From contig OX457063.1 of assembly GCA_949752795.1 (NCBI GenBank), positions 67,913,783 to 67,977,782 on the forward strand: a DNA stretch of 64,000 bases, read 5' to 3'. Shown piece by piece: positions 1 through 12,327 of the stretch. Every line of letters starts with the position of its first letter. Positions within the stretch are counted from its first letter, which is position 1. Below the pieces are notes generated by a model. It had not been told where the DNA came from. It ran no database searches and saw only the letters and a list, made by a program, of their open reading frames with translations. Position numbers and translations under genes: made by a program. The stretch comes from Hyperoodon ampullatus (lineage: Eukaryota; Chordata; Mammalia; Artiodactyla; Ziphiidae).

Positions 1-396
1 CAAGTGGAATTTAAAATTCAAAACACAATATCATTCACATTAGCATCCCTAAATGTAAAACACAAAACTATAAAACTCCTAGACAGTAACAGGCAGAGAA
101 CAGAGGATTTTTAGGGCAGTAAAAATACTCTGTATGATACTATAATGATGGATACTTGTTATTATACATTTATCCAAACCCATAAAATATGCAATAGCAA
201 GAGTGGATCCTAATGTAAACTCTGAACTTCGGGTGATAATGATGTGTTAATGTAGGTTAGTGTACAATTGTAACAAATGTACCATTCTAGTTAGGGATGT
301 TGACAATGTGAGAGGCTATGGATGTGTGGAGGCAGGGTGTGTATGAGAACTCTGTACTTTCTGCTCAGTTTTGCTATGAATTTAAAACTGCTCTAA
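1..396 (+). mobile_element. Old L1M 3' end (plus strand)
   Basis: Bases 1-90 resemble the C-terminal coding part of L1 ORF2, joined to an L1M-type 3' UTR. The 3' UTR contains the usual 'gtgttaatgtagg' and 'ggcagggtgtgtatg' segments and ends in 'tttaaaactgctctaa'. A relative of the same 3' UTR lies at 47122-47330. The element is interrupted at 396/397 by a short L1 tail and resumes at 573 for a few bases. It is decayed and has no coding capacity. Confidence 0.65.
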
Positions 397-559
397 CCAG
401 CAAGGACCTACTGTATAGCACAGGGAACTACAGTCAATATTTTATAATAACCTATAAGGGAAAAGAATCTGAAAAAAAATATCTGTATGTATAACTGAAT
501 CACTTTGCTGTACTCCTGAAACTAACACAACATTGTAAATCAACTATACTTCAATAAAA
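397..559 (+). mobile_element. Short 5'-truncated L1 3' end with target duplication
   Basis: About 163 bp of L1 3' UTR, with 'tgtatagcacagggaacta' near the start and 'aaatcaactatacttcaat' before the A-rich tail. The 13-bp direct repeat aaaactgctctaa occurs at 384-396 and 560-572, so this is a clean L1-mediated insertion into the older L1M 3' end. It has no coding part. Confidence 0.8.
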
Positions 560-572
560 AAAACTGCTCTAA

Positions 573-1132
573 AAAGTAAGTTCCATTTTTTTGAAGTGAC
601 ATGCTCAGAATGCATTTAATTCAAATTTTCTGCAATCCTTGACATTTTCCCATGCCTCACAGAGAGTTTACTTTTTGGATTTGGGGTAATCCAAAAGTAT
701 TTTGGGTAATACTTATTGTATTTTGGTAATAGTGAATGAACACAGAATAAACATTCACATAAAAAGACTTTAGAAATTACTATATAATTCCAATAATTCA
801 TAAACCCAGTCCAAAAATATCCTTCTTATATGAGAAAGATTTTATCCTTCACCACAAACCTTATATTCAACTTATTCCAAATAAGATATTCATAACCCTA
901 ACCCATGACACTCCTACAAACACACACACACACACACATGCACAAACACACAAGCTCAACTTGCCAGTGACTACTCCATTTTTGCCATATTTTCCCATCA
1001 AAAGCAGCCCTGAGGAGACAACTCACTAACCAAGAAGAGAAGACATTTCACTGAGCTGAATCCACCATATGAGATAGCTTTCTGCAATGACAAGTAACAC
1101 TGACTTTCACATAAGCACTACTTGCCATGAAT
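573..1132. other. No gene seen; short CA microsatellite
   Basis: AT-rich sequence with no recognised gene. A CA repeat with minor interruptions lies at about 919-951. The open frame at 616-801 on the minus strand is low-complexity, AT-rich and has no recognisable domain. Confidence 0.5.
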
Positions 1133-1144
1133 AAAAGTTGCTTT

Positions 1145-1359
1145 TTCAAAAAATATTTATTTATTTAGGCTCTGCAGGGTTTGAGTTGCAGCATGCAGGA
1201 TCCTTAATTGCACATGCGGGCACGCAGACTCTTAGTTGTGGCATGTGAACTTTTAGTTGCAGCACGCATGCAGGAATCTAGTTCCCTGACCAGGGATCGA
1301 ACCCGGGTCCCCTGCATTGGGAGCATGGAGTCTTACCACCTGGACCACCAGGGAAGTCC
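1145..1359 (-). mobile_element. tRNA-derived SINE (CHR/Bov-tA-like)
   Basis: Minus-strand SINE. The right side carries the tRNA-Glu-like head, with 'gatcgaacccgggtcccctg' as the reverse complement of the B box, and it ends 'ccaccagggaagtcc'. The left end is an AAAT-type tail. It is flanked by the direct repeat aaaagttgcttt at 1133-1144 and 1360-1371. Confidence 0.88.
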
Positions 1360-1469
1360 AAAAGTTGCTTTCTTGACTGATGATGTTTCAAATCTAGAAA
1401 TACAATCAATTTTGGTCTGTAATTTTATTTACTTGTTATGTCTTTGTCGTTAAGATTATGGTATCAAGT

Positions 1470-3425
1470 TTGTGCTGGTTTCACAAATAAGTTAGAAGTG
1501 TTCCCTCCTCCTGTAGTTTGTGAAATAATTTGGGTAGGATTTGTATTATTTCTTCCTTAAATGTTTGATAGAATTCTTGTGAAGGCATCTAGGCCTGGAG
1601 GTCTCTTTGGGGAGAAAATTTTAATTATAAATTCAGTTTCTTTAACAAATATAGGGCTATCAACATTTTCTATTTTACTGTGTGTCAGTTATGTAAGTTG
1701 TAGTTTTCAAGGAATTTAACCATTGCATAAAATTGTTCATAATATTTCATTATTAAGCATTACATTCTAATAAGATTTCTCATTTTTGATATGGTTAATT
1801 AATCGCCCTTCTTCATTCATCTCCTCTTCCTCTCTCTCTTGCTCTCTCATCACCTTTGTAAGGATTTGTCAATTTCATTATTCTATTCAAATAATTAACT
1901 CAGCTTTACTGATTTTTCTCTTTTGTCTTTTTCTGTCTTTGATTTCCCACTTATTGTTTTTCCCTTTTTTTAAAACTTATTTGGGTTTAATTTACTCTTT
2001 GTATTAGCTTTGTAACTTGAACTTTTCTTCTTTTCTAATATAGGCCTTTAGAGGTATAAACTTCCCTCAAAACTTTGCTGTAAATGCATCTCACATATTT
2101 TGATATTTTGTGCTTTTATTAACATGCAGTTTAAAATATTTTCTAATTTCACTTGTGATTTCCTGATTCATGATATTTCACAGTATGCTACTTATTTCAC
2201 AGGGTACTACTTGTGTCTTATTTAAGGTGATCCTTTGTAGGCAGCACATAGTTGGGTTTTTCTTTTTTTTTAATCCTAATAATCTGGGCCTTTTAAGTTT
2301 TTAAACCATCTACATAGAACATAATTATTGTTTTAAATTACTGATTCTTAATTATGATATCTTAAGTTTTGCTTAAGACTACCACTATATTTGTTTTCTA
2401 TACCTCTTATCTGTTGTTTCTTTTTCCTCCTTTACTTCCATTAGATCAACTTTTTATTAATCAGTTTTATCACTTCTATTGGTTCCTTAGCTATGTCTCA
2501 TTGTCTTAATGTTTTAATGGATACTCTCATGATGACACTATGCTTCCTTAACTCATAATAATCTACTTAATATTATACCACTTCACATATAGTGTGAGAA
2601 ACTTGTAATAGTACACTTCAGTTTACCTATTTCCTGTCCTTTGTGCTGTTTCTGTCATATATAGTATTTGTACATTAATTATATAACCCCAAATTAATTG
2701 TAATTATTTTTGCTTTGTTTGTTAAACAATTTAATTAATTTTTTTATTTACCCACATATTTACTATTTCCACCACTCTTTATTCCTTCCGATCAATCCAA
2801 ATTTCTGGATTTACAGGATGCTTTAGCCTGAAGAACTTCCTTTAGCATGTCTGCTGTGTTGGTCTATTGCCAACAAGTCTCTCAACTTCTGCTTATCTGA
2901 AAACATGCCTTCATATTTGAATGATTACTTCAACTATGCACATAATTATCATGCCAGTTCTTTTTCATTAAGTGCTTCAGAAATGGCATTCCATTATCTT
3001 CTGGCTTCCATTGTTTTTGATGACAAATCAGGCAAAATTTGTATCATTTCTCCCCTATATGTAATGTGCGCTTATTCTCTTGCTGCTTTCAATATTTTTC
3101 TCGTTTTGGATTTCAGCAGATTGACAGGCATGTGCCTCTGTGTGTATGGTGTGGTAAGGTGTTCATCTTATGAGGAGCATTTAATGACCTTCTGAGACAT
3201 GTGGGTCAATATTTTTTATTAAATTTGAAAAAATTTTGACCATAATTTATTGACATGTTCTTTACACGACTTCCTTTTCCTACTGGTACTCCAAATGTTT
3301 GTTGGTCTGCTCTTATTGACTACATTTTCTTTTGATTTTGGGTCACTTGTTTCTGTTTCCTTGCATGTTGCATATGTGATAATTAAGTTCCAGGCATTGT
3401 GTAAAAGAAATAATAGAGGCTGAAG
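1470..3425 (-). mobile_element. Ancient L1M, left part
   Basis: Reading on the minus strand there are decayed fragments of L1 ORF2 (about 1470-2450), followed by ORF1 and 5' regions (2800-3210, including the 'aagaacttcctttagcatg' motif seen at the ORF1 end of younger L1s here). All frames are broken. The element is split by the younger L1 A at 3426-3439 and its continuation is at 19154-19430. Confidence 0.6.
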
Positions 3426-3664
3426 GTAAAATTATTTTTGTTTTTTTTTAAATTTTGAATGTCATTTTACTTTTTTATACAGCAGGTTCTTATTAGTCTT
3501 CAATTTTATACATATCAGTGTATACATGTCAATCCCAATAGCACAATTCAGCACACCACCATCCCCACCCCCCGGCAGAACTCCCCCCTTGGTGTCCATA
3601 CGTTTGCTCTCTACATCTGTGTCTCAACTTTTGCCCTGCAAACCAGTTCATCTGTACAATTTTT

Positions 3665-6600
3665 CTAGGTTCCACATACATGCGTTAATACACAATATTT
3701 GTTTTTCACTCTCACTTCACTCTGTATGACAGTCTCTAGATAGACCCACATCTCAACAAATGACTCAATTTCATTCCTTTTTATGGCTGAGTAATATTCC
3801 ATTGTATATATGTACCACAACTTCTTTATCCATTTGTCTGCCGGTGGGCACTTAGGTTGCTTCCATGACCTGGCTATTGTAAATAGTGCTGCAATGAACA
3901 TGGGGGTGCATGTGTCTTTTTGAATTATGGTTTTCACTGCGTATATGCCCACTAGTGGGATTGCTGGATCATATGGTAATTCTATTTTTAGTTTTTTAAG
4001 GAGCCTCCATACCGTTCTCCATAGTGGCTGTATCAATGTACATTCCCACCAACAGTGCAAGAAGGTTCCCTTTTCTCCACACCCTCTCCAGCATTTGTTG
4101 TTTGTAGATTTTCTGATGATGCCCATTCTAACTGGTGCGAGGTGATACCTCATTGTAGTTTTGATTTGCATTTCTCTAATAATTAGTGATGTTGAGCAGT
4201 TTTTCATGTGCTTCTTGGCCATCTGTATGTCTTCTTTGGAGAAATGTCTATTCAGCTCTTCTGCCCATTTTTGGATTGGGTTGTTTCTATCTTTAATATT
4301 GAGCTGCATGAGCTGTTTATATATTTTGGAGATTAATCCTTTGTCCGTTGATTCATTCGCAAATATTTTCTCCCATTCTGAGGGTTGTCTTTTCATCTTG
4401 TTTATGGTCTCCTTTGCTGTGCAAAAGCTTTGAAGTTTCATTAGGTCCCATTTGTTTATTTGTTTATTTTTGTTTTTATTTCCATTACTCTAGGAGGTGG
4501 ATCAAAAAAGATCTTGCTGTGATTAATGTCAAAGAGTGATCTTCCTATGTTTTCCTCTCAGAGTTTTATAGTGTCCGGTCTTACATTTAGGTTTCGAATC
4601 CATTTTGAGTTTATTTTTGTGTATGGTGTTAGGGAGTGTTCTAATTTCATTCTTTTACAAGTAGCTGTCCAGTTTTCCCAGCACCACTTACTGAAGAGAC
4701 TGTCTTTTCTCCATTGTATATCCTTGCCTCGTTTGTCATAGATTAGTTGACCATAGGTGCGTGGGTTTATCTCTGGGCTTTCTATCTTGTTCCATTGATC
4801 TGTGTTTCTGTTTTTGTGCCAGTACCATATTGTCTTGATTACTGTAGCTTTGTAGTATAGTCTGAAGTCAGGGAGTCTGATTCCTCCAGCTCCGTTTTCT
4901 TCCCTCAAGACAGCTTTGGCTATTCGGGGTCTTTTGTGTCTCCATACAAATTTTAAGATTAATTGTTCTAGTTCTGTAAAACATGCCATTGGTAATTTGA
5001 TAGGGATTGCATTGAATCTGTAGATTGCTTTGGGTAGTAGAGTCATTTTCACAATATTCATTCTTCCCATTCAAGAACATGTTATATCTCTCCATCTGTT
5101 GGTATCATCTTTAATTTCTTTCATCGGTGTCTTATAGTTTTCTGCATACAGGTCTTTTGTCTCCCTATGTAGGTTTATTCCTAGGTATTTTGTTGCAATA
5201 GTAAATGGGAGTGTTTCCTTAATTTCTCTTTCAGATTTTTCATCTATAGTGTATAGAAATGCAAGAGATTTCTGTGCAGTAATTTTGTATCCGGCAACTT
5301 TACCAAATTCATTGATTAGCTCTAGTAGTTTTTTGGTGGCATGTTTTGGATTTTGGATTCTCTATGTATAGTATCATGTCATGTGCAAACACTGACAGTT
5401 TTACTTCTTCTTTTACAATTTTTATTCCTTTTATTTCTTTTTCTTCTCTGATTGCCGGGGCTAGGACTTCCAAAACTCTGTTGAATAATAGTGGTGAGAG
5501 TGGACATCCTTGTCTTGTTCCTGATCTTAGAGGAAATGCTTTCAGTTCTTCACCATTGAGAATGATGTTTGCTATGGGTTTGTCATATATGGCCTTTATT
5601 ATGTTGAGGTAGGTTCCCTCTATGCCCACTTTCTGGAGAGTTTTTATCATAAATGGGTGTTGAATTTTGTCAAAAGCATTTCTGCATCTATTGAGATGAT
5701 CATATGGTTTTTATTCTTCAATTTCTTAATATGGTGTATCACATTGATTGATTTGCGTATATTGAAGAATCCTTGCATCCCTGGGATAAATCCCACTTGA
5801 TCATGGTGTATGATCCGTTTAATGTGTTGTTCGATTCTGTTTGCTAGTATTTTGTTGAGGATTTTTGCATCTATATTCATCAGTGATATTGGTCTGTAAT
5901 TTTCTTTTTTTGTAGTATCTTTGCCTGGTTTTGGTATCAGGATGACGGTGGCCTCATAGAATCAGTTTGGGAGTGTTCCTTCCTCTGCAAGTTTTTGGAA
6001 GAGTTTGAGAAGGATGGGTGTTACCTCTTCTCTAAATGTTTGGTGAAATTCACCTGTGAAGCCATCTGGTCCTGGACTTTTGTTTGTTGGAAGATTTTTA
6101 ATCACAGTTTCAATTTCATTACTTGTGTTGGTCTGTTCATATTTTCTATTTCTTCCTGGCTCAGTCTTGGAAGGTTATACCTTTCTAAGAATTTGTCCAT
6201 GTCTTCCAGGTTGTCCATTTTATTGGCATAGAGTTGCTTGTAGTAGTCTCTTAGGATGCTTTGTATTTCTGCTGTGTCTCTTGTAACTGCTCTTTTTTCA
6301 TTTCTAATTTTATTGATTTGAATCCTCTCCCTCTTTTTCTTGATGAGTCTGGCTAATGGTTTATCAATTTTGTTTATCTTCTCAAAGAACCAGCTTTTAG
6401 TTTTATTGATATTTACTCTTGTTTTCTTTGTTTCTATTTCATTTATTTCTGCTCTGATCTTTATGATTTCTTTCCTTCTGCTAACTTTCGGTTTTGTTTG
6501 TTCTTCTTTCTCTAGTTCCTTTAGGTGTAAGGTCACATTATTTATTTGAGATTTTTCTGGTTTCTTGAGGTCAGCTTGTATAGCTATAAACTTCCCACTT

Positions 6601-6983
6601 AGAACTGCTTCTGCTTCATCCCATAGGTTTTGGATCGTCGTGTTTCCATTGTCATTTGTCTCTAGGTATTTTTTGATTTCCTCTTTGATTTCTTCAGTGA
6701 TCTCTCTGTTATTTAGTAACATAGTGTTTAGCCTCCATGTGTTTGTGGTTTTTACGTTTTACCCCTGTAATTCATTTCTAATCTCATAGCGTTGTGGTCA
6801 GAAAAGATGCTTGATATTATTTCAATTTTCTTAAATTTACTGAGGCTTGATTTGTGACCCAAGATGTGATCCTGGAAAATGTTCCATGCGCACTGCAGAA
6901 GAAAGTGTAATCTGCTGCTTTTGGATGGAATGTCCTATAAATATCAATTAAATCTATCTGGTCTATTGTGTCATTTAAAGCTT
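3665..6983 (-). pseudogene. L1-A ORF2 pseudogene, RT and C-terminal part
   Basis: Minus-strand remnant of ORF2p, the L1 endonuclease/reverse transcriptase. Successive open pieces are 6722-6102, 5880-5647, 5650-5309, 5070-4558 and 4441-3665. The C-terminal cysteine region is present (CWRGCGEKG followed by HCWWEC). The RT catalytic motif reads FAHDM instead of FADDM at 5375-5392, so a metal-binding Asp is lost. There is a one-base deletion near 5680-5690 and stops before 5070 and near 4557. The EN part continues beyond element B at 13731-14097, and the ORF2 start lies at 17155-17266. Confidence 0.88.
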
Positions 6984-6996
6984 CTGTTTCCTTATT

Positions 6997-7328
6997 TTTT
7001 TTTATTAGTTTCTGCTTTATAACAAAGTGAATTAGTCATACACATACATCTGTTCCCACATCCCTTCCCTCTTGCGTCTCCCTCCCTCCCACCCTCCCTA
7101 TCCCACCCCTCCAGGCAGTCACAAAGTACCGAGCTGATCTCCCTGTGCTCTGCGGCTGCTTCCCACTATCTATCTACCTTACATTTGGTACTGTATATAT
7201 GTCCATGCCTCTCTTTCACTTTGTCACAGCTTACCCTTCCCCCTCCCCATATCCTCAAGTCCATTCTCAAGTAGGTCTGTGTCTTTATTCCTGTTTTACC
7301 CCTAGATTCTTCATGACATTTTTTTTTC
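6997..7328 (-). other. L1-B 3' UTR
   Basis: Minus-strand 3' UTR after the ORF2 stop. It holds the polypurine block typical of L1 (on the plus strand a CT-rich run at 7060-7110) and ends 'ataaagcagaaactaata' before the A tail. The D element has the same 3' UTR at 16703-17017. Confidence 0.8.
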
Positions 7329-10300
7329 TTAAATTCCATATATATGTGTTATAATACGGTATTTGTTTTTCTCTTTCTGACTTACTTCACTCTGTATGAC
7401 AGACTCTAGGTCTATCCACCTCATTACAAATGGCTCAGTTTCATTTCTTTTTATGGCTGAGTAATATTCCATTGTATATATGTGCCACATCTTCTTTATC
7501 CATTCATCCGATGATGGACACTTAGGTTGTTTCCATCTCCGGGCTATTGTAAATAGAGCTGCAGTGAACATTTTGGTACATGTCTCTTTTTGAATTATGG
7601 TTTTCTCAGGGTATATGCCTAGTAGTGGGATTGCTGGGTCATATGGTAGTTCTATTTTTAGTTTTTTAAGGAACCTCCATACTGTTCTCCATAGTGGCTG
7701 TACCAATTCACATTCCCACCAGCAGTGCAAGAGTGTTCCCTTTTCTCCACACCCTCTCCAGCATTTATTGTTTCTAGATTTCTTGATGATGGCCATTCTG
7801 ACTGGTGTGAGATGATATCTCATTGTAGTTTTGATTTGCATTTCTCTGATGATTAATGATGTTGAGCATTCTTTCATGTGTTTGTTGGCAGTCTGTATAT
7901 CTTCTTTGGAGAAATGCCTATTTAAGTCTTCTGCCCATTTTTGGACTGGGTTGTTTGTTTTTTTGATATTGAGCTGCATGAGCTGTTTATAAATTTTGGA
8001 GATTAATCCTTTGTCAGTTGCTTCTTTTGCAAATATTTTCTCCCATTCTGAGGGTTGTCTTTTGGTCTTGTTTATGGTTTCCTTTGCTGTGCAAAAGCTT
8101 TGAAGTTTCATTAGGTCCCATTTGTTTATCTTTGTTTTTATATCCATTTCTCTAGGAAATGGGTCCAAAAGGATCTTGCTGTGATTTATGTCATAGAGTG
8201 TTCTGCCTATGTTTTCCTCTAAGAGTTTGATAGTTTCTGGCCTTACATTTAGGTCTTTAATCCATTTTGAGCTTATTTTTGTGTATGGTGTTAGGGAATG
8301 ATCTAATCTCATACTTTTACATGTCCCTGTCCAGTTTTCCCAGCACCACTTATTGAAGAGGCTGTCCTTTCTCCACTGTACATTCCTGCCTCCTTTATCA
8401 AAGATAAGTTGACCATATGTGCGTGGGTTTATCTCTGGGCTTTCTATCTTGTTCCATTGATCTATCTTTCTGTTTTTGTGCCAGTACCACACTGTCTTGA
8501 TTACTGTAGCTTTGTAGTATAGTCTGAAGTCAGGGAGCTTGATTGCTCCAGCTCCGTTTTTCGTTCTCAAGATTGCTTTGGCTATTCAGAGTCTTTTGTT
8601 TTTCCAAACAAATTTTGAAATTTTTTGTTCTAGTTCTTTGAAAAATGCCACTGGTAGTTTGATAGGGATTGCATTGAATCTGTAGATTGCTTTGGATAGT
8701 AGAGTCATTTTCACAATATTGATTCTTCCAATCCAGGAGCATGGTATATCTCTCCATCTATTTGTATCCTCTTTAATTTCTGTCATCAGTGTCTTATAAT
8801 TTTCTGCATACAGGTCTTTTGTCTCCTTAGGTAGGTTTATTCCTAGATATTTTATTGTTTTTGTTGCAATGGTAAATGGGAGTGTTTTCTTGATTTCACT
8901 TTCAGATTTTTTATCATTAGTGTACAGGAATGCCAGAGATTTCTGTGCATTAATTTTGTACCCTGCTACTTTACTAAATTCATTGATTAGCTCTAGTAGT
9001 TTTCTGGTAACATCTTTAGGATTCTCTATGTATAGTATCATGTCATCTGCAAACAGTGACAGCTTTACTTCTTCTTTTCCAATTTGGATTCCTTTTATTT
9101 CCTTTTCTTCTCTGATTGCTGTGGCTAAATCTTCCAAAACTAAGTTGAATAAGAGTGGTAAGAGTGGGCAGCCTTGTCTTGTTCCTGATCTTAGTGGAAA
9201 TGGTTTCAGTTTTTCACCACTGAGGACAATGTTGGCTGTGGGTTTGTCGTATATGGCCTTTATTATGTTGAGGAAAGTTCCCTCTATGCCTGCTTACTGC
9301 AGGGTTTTTGTCATAAATGGGTTTTGAACTTTGTCAAAAGTTTCTCTGCATCTATTGAGATGATCATATGGTTTTTCTCCTTCAATTTGTTAATATGGTG
9401 TATCACGTTGATTGATTTGCGTATATTGAAGAATCCTTGCATTCCTGGAATAAACCCCACTTGATCATGGTGTGTGAACCTTTTAGTGTGCTGTTGGATT
9501 CTGTTTGCTAGTATTTTGTTGAGGATTTTTGCATCTATGTTCATCAGTGATATTGGCCTGTAGTTTTCTTTCTTTGTGACATCCTTGTCTGGTTTTGGTA
9601 TCAAGGTGATGGTGGCCTCGTAGAATGAGTTTGGGAGTGCTCCTCCCTCTGCTATATTTTGGAAGAGTTTGAGAAGGATGGGTGTTAGCTCTTCTCTAAA
9701 TTTTTGATAGAATTCGCCTGTGAAGCCTTCTGGTCCTGGGCTTTTGTTTGTTGGAAGATTTTTAATCACAGTTTCAATTTCAGTGCTTGTGATTGGTCTG
9801 TTCATATTTTATATTTCTTCCTGATTCAGTCTTGGCAGGTTGTGCAATTCTAAGAATTTCTCCATTTCTTCCAGGTTGTCCATTTTATTGGCATAGAGTT
9901 GCTTGTAGTAATCTCTCATGATCTTTTGTATTTCTGCAGTGTCAGTTGTTATTTCTACTTTTTTATTTCTAATTCTATTGATTTGAGTCTTCTCCCTCTT
10001 TTTCTTGATGAGTCTGGCTAATGGTTTATCAATTTTGTTTATCTTCTCAAAGAACCAGCTTTTAGTTTTATTGATCTTTGTTATCATTTCCTTCATTTCT
10101 TTTTCATTTATTTCTGATCTGATCTTTATGATTTCTTTCCTTCTGCTAACTTTGGGGGTTTTTTGTTCTTCTTTCTCTAATTGCTTTAGGTGCAGGGTCA
10201 GGTTGTTTACTCGAGACGTGTCCTGTTTCTTAAGGTGGGATTGTATTGCTATAAACTTCCCCCTTAGAACTGCTTTTGCTGCATCCCATAGGTTTTGGGT

Positions 10301-11146
10301 CGTCGTGTCTCCATTGTCATTTGTTTCTAGGTATTTTTTTATTTCCTCTTTGATTTCTTCAGTGATCACTTCGTTATTGAGTAGTATATTGTTTAGCCTC
10401 CATGTGTTTGTATTTTTTACAGATCTTTTCCTGTAATTGATGTCTAGTCTCATAGCATTGTGGTCGGAAAAGATACTTGATACAATTTCAATTTTCTTAA
10501 ATTTACCAAGGCTTGATTTGTGACCCAAGATATGATCTATCCTGGAGAATGTTCCATGAGCACTTGAGAAAAATGTGTATTCTGTTGTTTTTGGATGGAA
10601 TGTCGTATAAATATCAATTAAGTCCATCTTGTTTAATGTATCATTTAAAGCTTGTGTTTCCTTATTTATTTTCATTTTGGATGATCTGTCCATTGGTGAA
10701 AGTGGGGTGTTAAAGTCCCCTACTATGAGTGTGTTACTGTCGATTTCCCCTTTTATGGCTGTTAGTATTTGCCTTATGTATTGAGGTGCTCCTATTTTGG
10801 GTGCATAAATATTTACGATTGTTGTATCTTCTTCTTGGATCGATCCCTTTATCATTATGTAGTGTCCTTCTTTGTCTCTTCTAGTAGTCTTTATTTTAAA
10901 GTCTATTTTGTCTGATATAAGAATTGCTACTCCAGCTTTCTTTTGATTTCCATTTGCATGGAATATCTTTTTCCATCCCCTTACTTTCAATCTGTATGTG
11001 TCTCTAGGTCTGAAGTGGGTCTCTTGTAGACAGCATATATATGGGTCTTGTTTTTGTATCCATTCAGCCAATCTGTGTCTTTTGGTGGGAGCATTTAGTC
11101 CATTTACATTTAAGGTAATTATTGATATGTATGTTCCTATTCCCAT
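7329..11146 (-). pseudogene. L1-B ORF2 pseudogene (EN-RT-C domain), about 1,272 codons
   Basis: ORF2p is the L1 endonuclease/reverse transcriptase that nicks the target and copies the RNA. Codons 1-445 (11146-9812) are open. They carry the apurinic-type endonuclease with LNVNGLN, the QETHF glutamate, GDFNTP, RIDHIL and SDHNAM, so all the catalytic residues I know of look intact. At 9809-9811 a Glu codon has become TAA. The RT follows, with NYRPISL, an intact FADDM at 9039-9056, and the C-terminal CWRGCGEKG and HCWWEC cysteines. There is a one-base deletion near 9345 and a CGA-to-TGA stop at 8586-8588. The full-length equivalent is the usual ORF2 size. The product is inactive as a whole. Confidence 0.92.
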
Positions 11147-11200
11147 TTCCTTAATTGTTTTGGGTTATTGTAGGTCTTTTCCTTCTGTTGTGTTTCTTGC

Positions 11201-12327
11201 CTAGAGAAGTTCCTTTAGCATTTGTTGTAAAGCTGGTTTGGTGGTGCTATACTCTCTCAGCTTTTGCTTGTCTGTAAAGGTTTTAATTTCTCCATCAAAT
11301 CTGAATGAGATCCTTGCTGAGTAGAGTAGTCTTGGTTGCAGGTTTTTCTCCTTCATCACTTTAGTTATGTCCTGCCACTCCCTTCTGGCTTGTAGAGTTT
11401 CTGCTGAGAGATCAGCTGTTAACCTGATGGGGATTCCCTTGTGTGTTATTTGTTGTTTTTCCCTTGCTGCTTTTAATATGATTTCTTTGTGTTTAAGTTT
11501 TGACAGTTTGATTAATATGTGTCTTGGCGTATTTCTCCTTGGATTTATTCTGTATGGGACTCTCTGTGTCTCCTGGACTTGATTAACTATTTCCTTTCCT
11601 ATATTAGGGAAGTTTTCAACTATAATCTCTTCAAATATTTTCTCAGTCCCTTTCTTTTTCTCTTCGTCTTCTGGAACCCCTATAATTCAAATGTTGGTGC
11701 GTTTAATGTTGTCCCAGAGGTCTCTGAGACTGTCCTCTGTTCTTTTCATTCTTTTTTCTTTATTTTGCTCTGCATCAGTTATTTCCACTATTTTATCTTC
11801 CACCTCACTTATCCGTTCTTCTGCCTCAGTTATTCTGCTATTGATCCCAACTAGAGTATTTTTCATTTATTGTGTTTTTTTTTTGTCTTCGGTACTCGGG
11901 CCTCTCACTCTTGTGGCTTCTCCCGTTGCAGAGCACAGGCTCCGGACGCGCAGGCTTAGCGGCCATGGGTCACGGGCCCAGCCGCTCCGCAGCATGTGGG
12001 ATCTTCCCGGACTGGGGCATGACCCCGTGTCCCCTGCATCGGCAGGCGGACTCTCAACCACTGTGCCACCAGGGAAGCCCCATTTATTGTGTTTTTAATC
12101 GGTGCTTGATTCATCTTTAGTTCTTCTAGGTCCTTGTTAACTGTTTCTTGCATTTTGTCTATTCTATTTCCAAGATTTTGGATCTTGGAAATAGAATCTT
12201 GGATCATCTTTCCTATCATTATTCTGAATTCTTTTTCAGGTAGACTGCCTATTACCTCTTCATTTGTTAGGTCTGGTAGGTTTTTATCTTGCTCCTTCAC
12301 CTGCTGTGTGTTTTTCTGTCTTCTCAT
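11201..12327 (-). pseudogene. L1-B ORF1 pseudogene split by a SINE
   Basis: ORF1p is the trimeric RNA-binding chaperone of L1. The start at 12327 reads MRRQKNTQQ and matches the start of ORF1 in element A. A coiled-coil segment follows (LPEKEFRIMI, KMIQD), then a CHR-2 SINE (11880-12080) cuts the frame. After the SINE the RRM and C-terminal parts can be followed (DLWDNIKR, GVPE, TPRHI, LKAAREK) to the stop at 11201-11203. There is an in-frame TGA where A has Cys, in the NICIIG segment near 11690. Without the SINE and its duplication the frame is about 303 codons, the usual size. Confidence 0.85.
11880..12080 (-). mobile_element. CHR-2-like SINE in ORF1 of L1-B
   Basis: Minus-strand SINE with poly-T at the left, the 'cggtactcgggcctctcac' 3' part, and a tRNA-like head ending 'ccaccagggaagccc'. 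It is flanked by the 16-bp repeat catttattgtgttttt at 11864-11879 and 12081-12096. It inserted after B. Confidence 0.93.
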
